This document shows, in pieces, positions 35,891-45,155 of a DNA stretch of 64,000 nt. How positions within the stretch are numbered: the first letter of the stretch is position 1; each line of letters starts with the position of its first letter. The translations under genes and the position numbers were made by a program. This stretch comes from Paracoccaceae bacterium (lineage in GTDB: Bacteria > Pseudomonadota > Alphaproteobacteria > Rhodobacterales > Rhodobacteraceae). Location: NCBI GenBank assembly GCA_026706985.1, contig JAPOXR010000046.1, positions 1 through 64,000 of the forward strand. Direction: 5' to 3'. Under the pieces are notes generated by a model. That model searched no databases, was not told where the DNA came from, and saw only the letters and a program-made list of their open reading frames with translations.

Positions 35891-36390
35891 TTACAACACA
35901 TCGCCATTGGAGAATTGGTTCAATTTGTCCGGGGTCTATTCACAGTACTCCGGAACGGGTTCAGGACATGATACTCGCTCCGGTGTCAAATCCGAAATGA
36001 AGGCCTCCGGGTTTCAGAGGAAGTTCAACCGGCTGAACCATAGGTGCCTGTTAACGGCGGTTTGAGTGGCTTGGTGTTTGTCTGCCGCAGTGGTGTTTCG
36101 CTTCAACCAAAGCGAAAACTCAGCGGCAGGGCCCGATTGCCTGACCCGGCACTTCCGCGGCTGATGTCGAGCCAGACTGCGGGGATGGTTCTTGTCCCAG
36201 AACCGGTGCCTTCCGCAGGCCGTCGTGCTCGAAGGCGCTCGCCATGCAGTCGATCTCGGTCGTGCGAGGCAACTTTCTCGCTGTGACGTGACAGGTCTCG
36301 GCACCCGATACGACTTCCCTGATAATTGAGCGAGCCAGCGCCAGCTTCAATGTACAGCTGCCAGGAGGGTCGATAACATCACCGTTTTCC
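35891..36390. other. Non-coding stretch with no recognisable gene
   Basis: About 500 bp upstream of the amidotransferase/phosphatase gene. Several overlapping short frames occur on both strands, but none shows a domain or a good start. Given the decayed genes that follow, it is probably degraded coding DNA plus the promoter of the fusion gene near 35890-35960. Confidence 0.45.
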
Positions 36391-36545
36391 GTGCCGGAGG
36401 GTGACTGCTGCGGTCATGAACATCAGCATGTCTGGACGGAGCAGCCGGACCCGGAACTGACCGAGGTTGGGTCGGGGTCATCCTGCGGCGAGTATCTGCG
36501 CCGCTACTGGATGCCGGAGAGCCATGACGGCGAAACTGCAGAAAA
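36391..36545 (+). pseudogene. N-terminal fragment of a Rieske (phthalate-dioxygenase-type) oxygenase
   Basis: The frame reads DPELTEVGSGSSCGEYLRRY then WMPESHDGE. This matches the N terminus of phthalate-type ring hydroxylating oxygenases (ELLTRVGPGTPxGELLRRYW pattern). The Rieske Cys/His ligands that should follow are absent because the homology ends after about 35 residues. Confidence 0.6.
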
Positions 36546-36549
36546 TTCT

Positions 36550-37060
36550 TTACTCAACTGCTTGGTGACCTTCCCCTGTGGTGCCGGATACCCGGCGAGG
36601 ATCCCGTTCTCGTCCGGGAGACGGGCGGCCGTCTGGTGATGGCGCTCGGCACCTGTCGGCGATGCAGTGGGGATTCCTGCTGCCGCAACGGTTCCGGCGC
36701 ACCGGCAAGCAGATCCAGCCCAAACCGGTTGCCAACGCCCGCGATGATCTCATCCGCAGTTCGCAATTCCGGGTCGGCAGCCTGGCCGGCTGGCGTTGCC
36801 CCGTCGCTGCCACCGTCTATTGCGAATTCGGCCACCAGAGCCCCACCGGGCACCATTGGTATGCACTCGCCGACGCCGGAACCTTCGCCTTTACCGGCAT
36901 CCGGATCCGCTTCGAAGGCATGATCGGCGACGAGCAGCAGTGCCTCGTCACCCTTGCCATCGCCACAACCAGGCCCAACGCCCTGCTGATCGAGCGGTCC
37001 CGACCGAAGGCCTTGCTTCGATTCCGCAGCACGATTGTGTACCCAGACGGTCTGTATAGC
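36550..37060 (+). pseudogene. Decayed SRAP (YedK/HMCES-type) gene
   Basis: A core of about 120 residues starts near 36662. It reads MQWGFLLPQ, KPVANARDDLIRSSQF, WRCPVAATVYCEF, TFAFTGIRIRFEG and LVTLAIATTRPNALL, matching the SOS-response-associated peptidase family. A preceding VLVRETGGRLV piece lies in another frame, so at least one frameshift is present. The catalytic N-terminal Cys (MCGR) is lost, and the C terminus runs into unrelated sequence. It cannot make a working DNA-protein crosslinking enzyme. Confidence 0.7.
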
Positions 37061-37371
37061 ATTTTTATTCACCTTGAGACGGACCTATCGGACCAATTTG
37101 CAGCTGGCCAAGGCAGACATTTCCCCGGTGACTTCAGATGTGGGGTGGCAACGATCAGTGAATGCGAGGAGAAGATTCTGTGGAACCGTTCCCGATATCC
37201 TCCGCACCATCTTTCCGACTTGCGAGGCAGTGCCGATTGCAGGGGTCATTCCAGGGTGTCCGGCAACTATAACGCCCCACCATGGATCCGGTCGCAGCTT
37301 CGGCTAATCCGAGTGCCGGAGTGGACAATGTCCTCGGGCAGGCAATATGCCGGCCCGGAAGTTACGGCGCG

Positions 37372-38274
37372 TTAGTGGTCCTGCAATTCCGCGATCTGTG
37401 CTGCAGCCCGCGTGCCTCTCCTGGTCCGGCTGGTGAGCCATACGCCGAGCACGGTGGCCAGATAGGGAAGGCACAGCAGGAGGTCGTGGGACACGAACGC
37501 CCCGAAGTGAATCTGCATTCGAATCCCGGCAACCCCGACCAGGCTGAAGAATGCCGCCGCCAATGCGCTGCCGACAGGATGGCCACCGCCGAAGATCACC
37601 GCGGCAAACCCCATGAATCCGCGGCCTGCAACCATGTTCTGCGCAAAGATCTGCAGACTTCCAGCGGCCAACTCTGCCCCGGCCAGCGCACACAGGATCC
37701 CGCCGGCAGCAAATGCCAGCAACCGCATTACGGACGGGTTGGCACCGACACTGCGAGCCGCAAACGGATGTTCGCCAGCGGCTGCGAGCCGCAATCCGAA
37801 ACGTGTCCTCGACAGAAGAACCCAGATGGCCAGCACGACGAAGGGCATGGCCAGCACCAGGATTGAAAGTCTGGAGTAGGGCCCGAAGTCACCTCCGATC
37901 CGCGGCACGCCGAAGGGCGCGCTGACCGCGGCCAGGCTGCCGAAGATGATCTCGACTGCGAAAGCTGTTCCACCAATTCCTATCCCGGTAATTCCCAGGC
38001 CGACGATAATTTGGTTAGCCCGCAGCTTTTCGATCACGAACCATTGCAGGGCGGACGCGGCAACACAGGTGAGCGTCGCCGCCAGGATTGCAATTGTGAA
38101 TGAATGAGTCAGCACAATTCCGACGATTGTGGCGCATGCCCCTATGATCATGATGCCTTCCAGTCCAAGGTGCCAGATGCCGGAACGCTGGACGATGACG
38201 CCTGCCATCGCCGCATAGACCAGAGGGGTGCCTGAGCGGAGAATGGCGACAAAAAATTCATGAAAATCAACCAT
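37372..38274 (-). CDS. ABC transporter permease (nucleoside/BMP type), second permease
   Basis: This inner-membrane permease of 300 residues has about eight hydrophobic helices. It is of the family that works with BMP-type binding proteins (purine nucleoside and related uptake). Landmarks are RSGIWHLGLEGIMIIGA and GHPVGSALAAAFFSLVGVAG. The ATG at 38274 is chosen because of an upstream GGAG. It overlaps the first permease by eight bases. The frame is open 15 codons further upstream. It is the last gene of the seven-gene minus-strand operon. Confidence 0.88.
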   Translation of the reverse strand: MVDFHEFFVAILRSGTPLVYAAMAGVIVQRSGIWHLGLEGIMIIGACATIVGIVLTHSFTIAILAATLTCVAASALQWFVIEKLRANQIIVGLGITGIGIGGTAFAVEIIFGSLAAVSAPFGVPRIGGDFGPYSRLSILVLAMPFVVLAIWVLLSRTRFGLRLAAAGEHPFAARSVGANPSVMRLLAFAAGGILCALAGAELAAGSLQIFAQNMVAGRGFMGFAAVIFGGGHPVGSALAAAFFSLVGVAGIRMQIHFGAFVSHDLLLCLPYLATVLGVWLTSRTRRGTRAAAQIAELQDH

Positions 38275-39310
38275 TTCGCCATCTCCCCGGAAGGCGGTGG
38301 AGCCGGCTGCCAAGGGCAATGCGCGCCGTTATCAGCAATGCGACTGTCGCATTGAACAGGTCTATGGCTGATGCCGGCAGACCGGCGAGAATGGGCAGGA
38401 ACAATGCGGCCGAAAACAGGCCGCCGAAGAACAGGGCAGAGACGGCCGTGGCCAGAACCGCGTAGCTGGCCACCAGCGCCACCAGTATCGCGGTAAACCC
38501 GTGTGCGGGCAGGGACCCGCTGGCAATTCTTCCGCTCGGGCCGAACAGTTCAACTGAACCAGCAAGTCCGGCGAGAGCGCCGCTGATGAGGAAACTCGCC
38601 AGGCCGAGCTGCCAGATCCTGCCACCCTGGAATCTCAGCATCGTCGGGTTGCGGCCGGCAAGTCCGGCCAGGGCACCGAACGCGGTCCGGTTGACCAGCA
38701 GCCAGCCGGAAATTCCCACCGCTGCGGCGATGGCAATGATCGTGGGTGAGACACCCCCGGCATCGCTGATGCGCATCTCCTCCGGAACGATTCGGGTTGA
38801 AGCCTGCTGGCCGGATCCCGAAGGATCCTTAAGCGGGCCGGAGGTGACGTAGACCAGGATCAGACCGGCGATGAAGTTTCCCATGAGGGTGGTGATGACC
38901 TCGTCGGCTCCGGAGCGAAGTCGAAGAATTCCCGGCCAGAGTGCCCACAGTGCTCCACCTGCCATTCCGGCCAGCATGCCCAGCGGCACGGCGATGGCAG
39001 CAGGTGCGCCGGCCATCCATTCTGCCGCGAATGCAGCGCAGATTGCACCGATATAGAACTGTCCCTGGGCACCGATGTTGAAGAAGCCGCAACGAAAGGA
39101 GATTCCTACTCCCACCGCGGTAATAAACAGCGGAAGTGCCCATCTGAGGCTCTTCTCCAGTGACCGACGGCTCAGGAACGCGCCATCCAGTATGCTGTCG
39201 AACATGAGCAATGCCGAGTAGCCGGCAATCTGGAACACGAGCCCGCAGATGAGCGTGGCGAGCAGGATGAAGGCCAGCGGCCGCAGAATCGCATCGAGCT
39301 TGCCGGTCAC
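38267..39310 (-). CDS. ABC transporter permease (nucleoside/BMP type), first permease
   Basis: This 347-residue permease has about nine hydrophobic helices. It contains the family motif FRCGFFNIGAQGQFYIGAI and the coupling region RSGADEVITTLMGNFIAGLI. It pairs with the permease downstream to form the channel for the BMP-type binding protein. It overlaps the ATPase gene by four bases. Confidence 0.88.
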   Translation of the reverse strand: MTGKLDAILRPLAFILLATLICGLVFQIAGYSALLMFDSILDGAFLSRRSLEKSLRWALPLFITAVGVGISFRCGFFNIGAQGQFYIGAICAAFAAEWMAGAPAAIAVPLGMLAGMAGGALWALWPGILRLRSGADEVITTLMGNFIAGLILVYVTSGPLKDPSGSGQQASTRIVPEEMRISDAGGVSPTIIAIAAAVGISGWLLVNRTAFGALAGLAGRNPTMLRFQGGRIWQLGLASFLISGALAGLAGSVELFGPSGRIASGSLPAHGFTAILVALVASYAVLATAVSALFFGGLFSAALFLPILAGLPASAIDLFNATVALLITARIALGSRLHRLPGRWRNG

Positions 39311-40896
39311 GCAGCTGCACCCATCATTGCCCGTCCGGTCTGCACAACGTCAAAGGGCGGCCCGAACTGGCAGACAATCCGTCCGGACCGCATGACGAGG
39401 ATCCGGTCGCTGATTTCGAACAGTTCATCGAGGTCGGACGAGATCAGGAGAATTCCGCAACCATTGTGCCTGGCCGTTCGCAGCGTCGACCATACGAACG
39501 AGGTAGCGCCGATATCGAGACCCCTGGTCGGTTGGGCAGCAATGACTGTCCGGGCAGCATCATCAAGCTCGCGGGCCAGGATGAGTTTCTGGCAGTTGCC
39601 TCCGGAAAGCGAACCTGCATGCTGCCCGACGGAGCTGTAGTTCACGCCCCATATCGACATCGATGCCGTGCACCGCTGCCTGATATCGGGCGGGTTGATC
39701 AGGCTGAACAGTGGTTTGCCCACCAGTTCGCCGGCCACCCAGTTCTCCCACAGCATGCTGGTCAGACTGAGGCCTTCACTGTTGCGGTCAAATGGAATGA
39801 TGCGCAGCCCCAGTGAACGTCGCTGCGCAAGAGTGAGTTCGCCCGCCGGCGTGCCACAGACATCCATCCTGCCCTCCGAGACCCCGGCGAGGCCGGCGAG
39901 CACCCGCATCAGCGTCGCCTGTCCGTTTCCCTCAACCCCCGCAATCCCGACAATTTCGCCGCATTTGACCGACAATGTCACGTCGTCCAGGCAGATCCCG
40001 GCTGCCGTGTCGTCGGTCCTGACACCGGAAAGCTCAAGGGCGGATCCATATGCTGAGGCCGGTCCTGACGGCATGGGTTTGACCTGGCCGGGATCTCCGT
40101 CATGTGCGGGCCTCGTCATGCCATCGGACTGCCCTGATCCGGGATCGGGTTTTTCGGTCTCCGTGCCCATGATCATTTCGGCGACCCGGTCGGCTTCGAT
40201 TTCCTCGCACGGCAGTGGTCCGGCGACAAATCTGCCGTTTCTCAGGACAGTGATACTATCCGCAACTGCTTCGATTTCCCGTGTCTTGTGCAGGATCAGG
40301 AGGACGGTCACCCCGGAATCTCCGAGTTTCCTTATGCGCTGAAACAGGCTCTCTATTTCTGGCGGCGGAAGCACCGCCGTCGGCTCGTCAAGTATGAGGA
40401 TACGGGCATTCGAGGAGAGTGCCCGTGCGATCTCGACCGCCTGCTGCAACTCGATGGGCAGGTCGCGGATCCGGCTGTCCGGATCGATATCCATTTCCAG
40501 GGTATCCAGCAGTTCACCTGCACGCCTGGCCAGCTCCTTGCGGCTGAAGAAGCCGATCCCTCCACCCCGGCCGAATTCGAGTGCTTCGGCAACGGTAAAG
40601 GATGGGGGCAGTGCGAAACTCTGGTGAACCAGTTCGATCCCGGCCCTGCGGGCCGATTGCACGTTGCCGGTTTCGATATCCTGTCCGTGGATGTGCAGCG
40701 AACCGGTGTCCGGCCTGACAATTCCGGCGATGGTCCTGGCCAGGGTCGTCTTGCCGGCACCGTTCTGCCCGACAACCGCATGGATTCCTCCAGCCGGAAA
40801 GTCGATGGAGATGTCGGCGAGGGCAGTGATCTCGCCGAATGTCACCCCGACATTCCTGCAGCTGACCGCCGGAATCCTGCCGCGACCCGGCGTCAA
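39307..40896 (-). CDS. Double-domain ABC ATPase of a nucleoside/BMP-type importer
   Basis: This 529-residue protein has two fused nucleotide-binding domains, as in NupA/RbsA-type ATPases. Domain 1 has an intact Walker A (GQNGAGKTT) and Walker B (ILILDEPTAVL) but a degenerate signature (LPIELQQAVEI). Domain 2 has a degenerate Walker A lacking the lysine (GVEGNGQATL) but an LSGGN-type signature (SLSGGNCQKLILAREL). The linker between the domains (about residues 240-285) is long and Pro/Gly-rich. The complementary degeneration implies one working ATP site per transporter. It overlaps the first permease by four bases. Confidence 0.9.
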   Translation of the reverse strand: MTPGRGRIPAVSCRNVGVTFGEITALADISIDFPAGGIHAVVGQNGAGKTTLARTIAGIVRPDTGSLHIHGQDIETGNVQSARRAGIELVHQSFALPPSFTVAEALEFGRGGGIGFFSRKELARRAGELLDTLEMDIDPDSRIRDLPIELQQAVEIARALSSNARILILDEPTAVLPPPEIESLFQRIRKLGDSGVTVLLILHKTREIEAVADSITVLRNGRFVAGPLPCEEIEADRVAEMIMGTETEKPDPGSGQSDGMTRPAHDGDPGQVKPMPSGPASAYGSALELSGVRTDDTAAGICLDDVTLSVKCGEIVGIAGVEGNGQATLMRVLAGLAGVSEGRMDVCGTPAGELTLAQRRSLGLRIIPFDRNSEGLSLTSMLWENWVAGELVGKPLFSLINPPDIRQRCTASMSIWGVNYSSVGQHAGSLSGGNCQKLILARELDDAARTVIAAQPTRGLDIGATSFVWSTLRTARHNGCGILLISSDLDELFEISDRILVMRSGRIVCQFGPPFDVVQTGRAMMGAAA

Positions 40897-40929
40897 CGTT
40901 TCCGGGATCCGGTTTGCCGAATCCGCATC

Positions 40930-41991
40930 TCAGATCGACGTGTTGAAGGGCACCATAATCGATCCGTCGATGACTCCCGCCTTCGTCGCTTCGATTTGTG
41001 GCCAGGCCAGTTCAGATGCGTCAACCAGATCCTGCGGGCCCTGTTCCATGAAGACCGGCGATAGTTCGAACTCGATCACGCCGGTTCCCAGTCCGGTGGG
41101 AACATGCGAGCCGCCCGCCCAGTTGGTGCCGAGGGCAGCGTCGACCTCGTTGTAGAGCGACTGGCCGAAATTAAGGTTGACAATGCTGATGACCGATCCC
41201 GGCCCGAGCTTGTATTGTGCCGGCGACAGCGCGCTGACCATGCGGCCGGGACTCTCGTTCGCTGCCTGTATGATCCCGCCATCTGTCGCCGCAGCATCGG
41301 TCTGAATGTAGTCGATGCCGTCCAGATACATCTGGGTGGCGATTTCGTAACCTTTGGCCGGGTCCTGGAACGACCCTGCGAAGGCTGCAGTGACTGTTGC
41401 ATCGGGGTTAACGGAATGTACCCCTGCCTTGAGGGCGTTGAAATCGGCATTGAGCGGCGGGATGCTGATGCCGCCAATATATCCGATCTTGCCCGTCTTC
41501 GACACATTGGCAGCGAATACACCGGAGAGATAGCAGCCAAGATAGTAGTTGTAGGACACGGTAACGAGGTTCGGAATCGGCGGCTCAACCGGGTCTCCGA
41601 AGAGATGGATCCATCGGGTGTCGGGGTATTCTGGTGCCACCGCCTTGACCGGCTCTGATACCGCCGGAAATGTTGCCACGACGATCGACGTACCGGCGTC
41701 GCCGAGGGTACGAAACACGGTTTCAAAGGTCGCCGCATCCTGTGCGTAAACGGTTCTCTTATCGAAACCCTGTTCGCCTGCGAGTTGGTTCAGCCTGGCG
41801 ATCATCGAGTCAATCGGCCCGCTGTCACCGGCCGCCTGGGTGTGAACGAGGGCGACAAGCCCCTGGTCGGCAAATGCCGGCAACGGGATCAATCCACCGA
41901 TGCCCGCAACGGCGGCAATGCCGGCAGTTGATTCGATAAAGCGTCTCCGACTGATGCTGTGTGCTGTTGTGACATGCTGTTCCGGGTTCAT
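40930..41991 (-). CDS. BMP-family (Med/PnrA-type) substrate-binding protein with Tat signal
   Basis: This 353-residue periplasmic protein has a twin-arginine signal (SRRRFIESTAGIAAVAG) ending near AFA at residue 41. The mature part matches the basic membrane protein family: VALVHTQAAGDSGPID, GKIGYIGGISIPPLNADFNA and AAATDGGIIQAANESPGRMV. These proteins usually bind nucleosides or related heterocycles. Tat export suggests folding in the cytoplasm before export. It sits directly upstream of the ATPase gene. Confidence 0.88.
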   Translation of the reverse strand: MNPEQHVTTAHSISRRRFIESTAGIAAVAGIGGLIPLPAFADQGLVALVHTQAAGDSGPIDSMIARLNQLAGEQGFDKRTVYAQDAATFETVFRTLGDAGTSIVVATFPAVSEPVKAVAPEYPDTRWIHLFGDPVEPPIPNLVTVSYNYYLGCYLSGVFAANVSKTGKIGYIGGISIPPLNADFNALKAGVHSVNPDATVTAAFAGSFQDPAKGYEIATQMYLDGIDYIQTDAAATDGGIIQAANESPGRMVSALSPAQYKLGPGSVISIVNLNFGQSLYNEVDAALGTNWAGGSHVPTGLGTGVIEFELSPVFMEQGPQDLVDASELAWPQIEATKAGVIDGSIMVPFNTSI

Positions 41992-42055
41992 ATTCTTCTT
42001 CCTTTCTGAATGTGCGGTTCATAGAACCGCGGTTGTTGCAGGCGATCCGCCCAGG

Positions 42056-42376
42056 TCACGGGTTCGGCGAAAATCCGGCCGGATTCATGATCATCACATT
42101 CTGACTCCGGATCGCGTCCAGCCTCCACACGGAATCGATGAAGGCCTGCCATTCCGGATCACCGTACATGGCCTTCCGACGGGCCTCGCGGTCGGCAAGA
42201 TCGTCATAGGCCCAGATCAGCACGGTTTGATGGAGTTGTCCGATTTCGGACACGAACAGTCCCACGAACCTGTTCAGATGCCTCTTCTGTATCGGCAGTC
42301 CCTCGGTCTCGTATTTTCTCAGCCAGCCTTCGACCGTACCGGGACGGAATGTGTAGGTCCGGTGTTCAACAATCAT
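42056..42376 (-). CDS. NIPSNAP-family protein
   Basis: This 106-residue single-domain protein matches the bacterial NIPSNAP family (dimeric alpha/beta barrel). It has MIVEHRTYTFRPGTVEGWL, SEIGQLHQTVLIWAYDD and an AMYGDPEWQAFIDS segment. Function in bacteria is mostly unknown. Such proteins often sit in catabolic operons as small isomerase or monooxygenase-like partners. Here it lies between the GMC oxidoreductase and the binding protein of the importer. Confidence 0.82.
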   Translation of the reverse strand: MIVEHRTYTFRPGTVEGWLRKYETEGLPIQKRHLNRFVGLFVSEIGQLHQTVLIWAYDDLADREARRKAMYGDPEWQAFIDSVWRLDAIRSQNVMIMNPAGFSPNP

Positions 42377-42406
42377 CGTTTTCGCCCCTTTCGATTCGGT
42401 GCCGTG

Positions 42407-44029
42407 TTATTGTCCGTCAGTGATGAAAGCCGCCAGCTGCTCACCGATCATGATCGCAGGGGCATTCGTGTTTCCACTGGTGATCACGGGCATGACCGAT
42501 GCATCGGCAACGCGAAGGCATCCGAGTCCGTGAACTCTCAACCGTTCATCGACCACCGACAACCTGTCGCTGCCCATCCTGCAGGTTCCGACCGGGTGGA
42601 AGGTGGTCATCGCCGATTGGCGCAGCCATGTGATCAGTTGGTCTTCCGACTGGATGTCGGGGCCGGGCTGCAATTCCTTTCCCCTGTAGCGATCAAAGGC
42701 AGGTTGCCGGACGACCTCCCGGACGATCCGGATGCCGGCGATCATTGCATCGCGGTCCGAGTTGCTGACCAGGTATCCTGGATGGATGGCCGGCGGGTCG
42801 GCAGGGTCGGCCGACCGCAGGGTAATCGATCCCCGGCTTGCCGGGTTGACCGGCCCGACCCTGATCGAAAAGCCGTGATCCGGCGCCGGGGACTGTTTTC
42901 GGAACGGGTTCGGGAAATGAAGGTTTGCCGTCTTTTCGAGCGCAGGCATGAAGTGCATTTGGATGTCGGATCCAACCAGGCCCTGCCTGCTCTTCACGAA
43001 TGATCCTGCCTCGTAGGGAAAGGTGGTTGCCATTCCCTGTCCGGCAACCAATCCCTTGATGATTGACCAGGCAAGGCGGTCTGCCCTGAGGTCGCGATAG
43101 AGGGTAATCGGCTGCGTGCATTCATAGGCAAGAACGCAGTCCACGTGATCCTGCAGATTCCGCCCCACTCCCGCCATTTCGTGGACGATTTCGATGCCGT
43201 GCGGCTGCAACACCTCCGCCGGTCCCACCCCGGACAGCATGAGAAGTTGGGGAGAGTTGACCGTGCCGGCACAGATGATCACTTCCTGCCCGGAGTTGAT
43301 GATGTCGGTGTGATGGCCCCGGACGACTTCGACACCTGTTGCCTTGCCTCCGGCAATCATGATCCTGCTGACATGCCCGCCGGTCATGATGGTCAGATTG
43401 GAGCGCTTCCTGACCGGTTTCAGGAAAGCGGAAGCGGCCGACCAGCGCTTCCCATTCCTGATCGTGAAATCAAACCGGCCAAACCCTTCCTGTTCGGCGC
43501 CGTTGAAATCGTCGTTGGCCGGGTAACCGGCCTGTTTTCCTGCCTCCACGAAGACGTCAAACAATGGGTTGCTTCCTCTTGCCCGGCAGACTGCCAACTC
43601 CCCTTCCTGACCATGAAACATGTCCCGCCGCTCACGGTGCATTTCGGAGCGGGTGAAGGATGTGAGTACATCCTCGTAGGACCATCCCGATAATCCCGAC
43701 TGCGCCCAGCGGTCATAATCATGGCGGTTGCCACGAACATAGATCATTCCGTTGATGGTCGAACTTCCGCCCAGCACCTTGCCGCGGGGCCAGTAAAGCG
43801 ACCGGCCGTTCAGGGATTCCACCGGTTCGGTATGATAACTCCAGTTGTAGAGGCCGGAGTTGAACAGCTTGCCCATCATCATTGGAAGACGGACGAGAGG
43901 GTTTCTGTCATGGCCGCCGGCTTCGATCAGCAATACCGAACAATGTGGATCACGTGACAGTCGATTGGCGACAACGCATCCTGCAGAACCGGCGCCAATA
44001 ATGATGTAGTCATGCCCCGTGACCTTCAT
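42407..44029 (-). CDS. GMC-family FAD oxidoreductase (choline/alcohol dehydrogenase-like)
   Basis: This flavoprotein of about 540 residues has an N-terminal Rossmann motif (DYIIIGAGSAGCVVANRL), GMC signature 1 (GKVLGGSSTINGMIYVRG) and signature 2 (GTVNSPQLLMLSGVG). The catalytic His is in TFHPVGTCRMG and the second active-site region is ITSGNTNAPAIMIGE. It should oxidise an alcohol group on the substrate brought in by the adjacent importer. A GTG at 44038 overlapping the upstream stop codon (GTGA) is an alternative start. The nearest substrate guess by family would be an alcohol or choline-like compound, but the operon context does not confirm this. Confidence 0.9.
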   Translation of the reverse strand: MKVTGHDYIIIGAGSAGCVVANRLSRDPHCSVLLIEAGGHDRNPLVRLPMMMGKLFNSGLYNWSYHTEPVESLNGRSLYWPRGKVLGGSSTINGMIYVRGNRHDYDRWAQSGLSGWSYEDVLTSFTRSEMHRERRDMFHGQEGELAVCRARGSNPLFDVFVEAGKQAGYPANDDFNGAEQEGFGRFDFTIRNGKRWSAASAFLKPVRKRSNLTIMTGGHVSRIMIAGGKATGVEVVRGHHTDIINSGQEVIICAGTVNSPQLLMLSGVGPAEVLQPHGIEIVHEMAGVGRNLQDHVDCVLAYECTQPITLYRDLRADRLAWSIIKGLVAGQGMATTFPYEAGSFVKSRQGLVGSDIQMHFMPALEKTANLHFPNPFRKQSPAPDHGFSIRVGPVNPASRGSITLRSADPADPPAIHPGYLVSNSDRDAMIAGIRIVREVVRQPAFDRYRGKELQPGPDIQSEDQLITWLRQSAMTTFHPVGTCRMGSDRLSVVDERLRVHGLGCLRVADASVMPVITSGNTNAPAIMIGEQLAAFITDGQ

Positions 44030-44034
44030 GCCAC

Positions 44035-44886
44035 TCACCAGTCAACCGGTGAAGTTCCGCAGCTCCGAAGATGGGCGTTGCAGGCCAGGAACGGGTTGTC
44101 GCAGGCAAGGAATTCATCTGCGAAAGCAGGGTGGGGCCGCTCGATGACATCGACGCCTGCCATGGCGGCGACGCCCGCGTGCCTTGCATTGTCGGCTGCC
44201 GCATCGCCGAAGGTGATAACGGCAACGGGAGGATGGCGTGCCGCCACGCGACCCATTGCCGCCACGATCAGCGGCCGCCACAGCGGCAGGTGGCCAAGTG
44301 ACTGGTGCGGGTCCACGTCGACTCTGAACCGGGTCAGGGTCAGGGAGGAATTGAGCAGCAGGACACCCGAATCCACCCATCGATTGGCAATCGACTCCGG
44401 CGGTTCGAAGTTGATTCTGCCAGCCTCGATTTCGGCAAGGAGACGCGGCCACTGATCAAAACACGCTGCATGACTCGGGCAGCCCGTGCGGGCGGCGGCA
44501 ATCTGCAGCATGAACGCCCGCACGCTCCTCGAGACCATCTTGTCAAGTTCGCGCCAGCATGCGGCGTTGCCGGCCTCGAAGGCCCGACCGGTGGAAAAGG
44601 CCGGGCAGGGATACGGATCCTGTCCAAGCAGGATGCAGCGTACCTCATCCGGACGGATTCGGTCGAATGCACGGAGCATGTGTGCCCCCGCCGGCGCACC
44701 CGGAAATTGCCGTGTCCTCCTGGTCGGGAAAATGGGCTCCCAGGGTTCTATCGTCAGATCGGGGGGTATTTTCTCGAAGCAGAGCTGCACATCCTCGACG
44801 ATATGTCGCCATGCCGGATTGATGTCCTGCTTCCAGCCCGGCAGGACTTCCTGCAATGCGTCTCGCAAGGCGGCCACCATCCGCAT
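44035..44886 (-). CDS. Family 1-like uracil-DNA-glycosylase homologue, first gene of an importer/oxidoreductase operon
   Basis: This protein of about 283 residues has the UDG fold. Motif 1 is CILLGQDPYPCPAFSTGRAF, with the catalytic-type Asp but Pro-Cys after Tyr instead of the His of UNG. The strand motif is LLLNSSLTLTRF. The C-terminal loop is RPHPAFADEF, where UNG has HPSP. These changes suggest an altered or lost DNA-repair activity. The start at 44886 (MRMVAALRD) is preferred over the upstream TTG at 44919. It overlaps the GMC gene at its 3' end and lies directly downstream of the paired operators. A UDG-fold protein leading a transport and oxidation operon is unusual. Confidence 0.75.
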   Translation of the reverse strand: MRMVAALRDALQEVLPGWKQDINPAWRHIVEDVQLCFEKIPPDLTIEPWEPIFPTRRTRQFPGAPAGAHMLRAFDRIRPDEVRCILLGQDPYPCPAFSTGRAFEAGNAACWRELDKMVSRSVRAFMLQIAAARTGCPSHAACFDQWPRLLAEIEAGRINFEPPESIANRWVDSGVLLLNSSLTLTRFRVDVDPHQSLGHLPLWRPLIVAAMGRVAARHPPVAVITFGDAAADNARHAGVAAMAGVDVIERPHPAFADEFLACDNPFLACNAHLRSCGTSPVDW

Positions 44887-44923
44887 CCCCGTCACTGCAT
44901 CATGCGGCCAGCATTCCAAAAGC

Positions 44924-44971
44924 TGACAATAATGTCAAGTTTTATTCAACATGAAGTTGACAGTCATGTCA
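44924..44971. promoter_or_regulatory. Paired TetR-type operator palindromes
   Basis: Two copies of TGACA-N4-TGTCA: 44924-44937 (centre ATAA) and 44958-44971 (centre GTCA), 34 bp apart. They lie in the gap between the divergent UDG-led operon and the TetR regulator. The minus-strand TTGACA (44938-44933), a plausible -35 box for the operon, lies inside the first copy. A repressor bound here would block the operon promoter. Confidence 0.75.
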
Positions 44972-45155
44972 GGATAACCTGCTCGGAAACTATCCCGCCG
45001 TGCCGATCACTACGGCAACTGCCAGCGGGTGCCAAACTTGTCATTCACGGCACGACTCGGCTAGGAGTAAGATAGGCGGATGGACCTGTCAGGAGCGGCG
45101 AGTCCGTCATGTCAGTTCACCGGTTGCCGGGATGGACGAGGGAGCGTCAACGGGA

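Noticed and set aside
41900-43003. 367-codon open frame on the plus strand
   Set aside because: It is antisense to the GMC oxidoreductase, NIPSNAP gene and BMP signal-peptide region, with His/Arg-rich composition typical of shadow frames.
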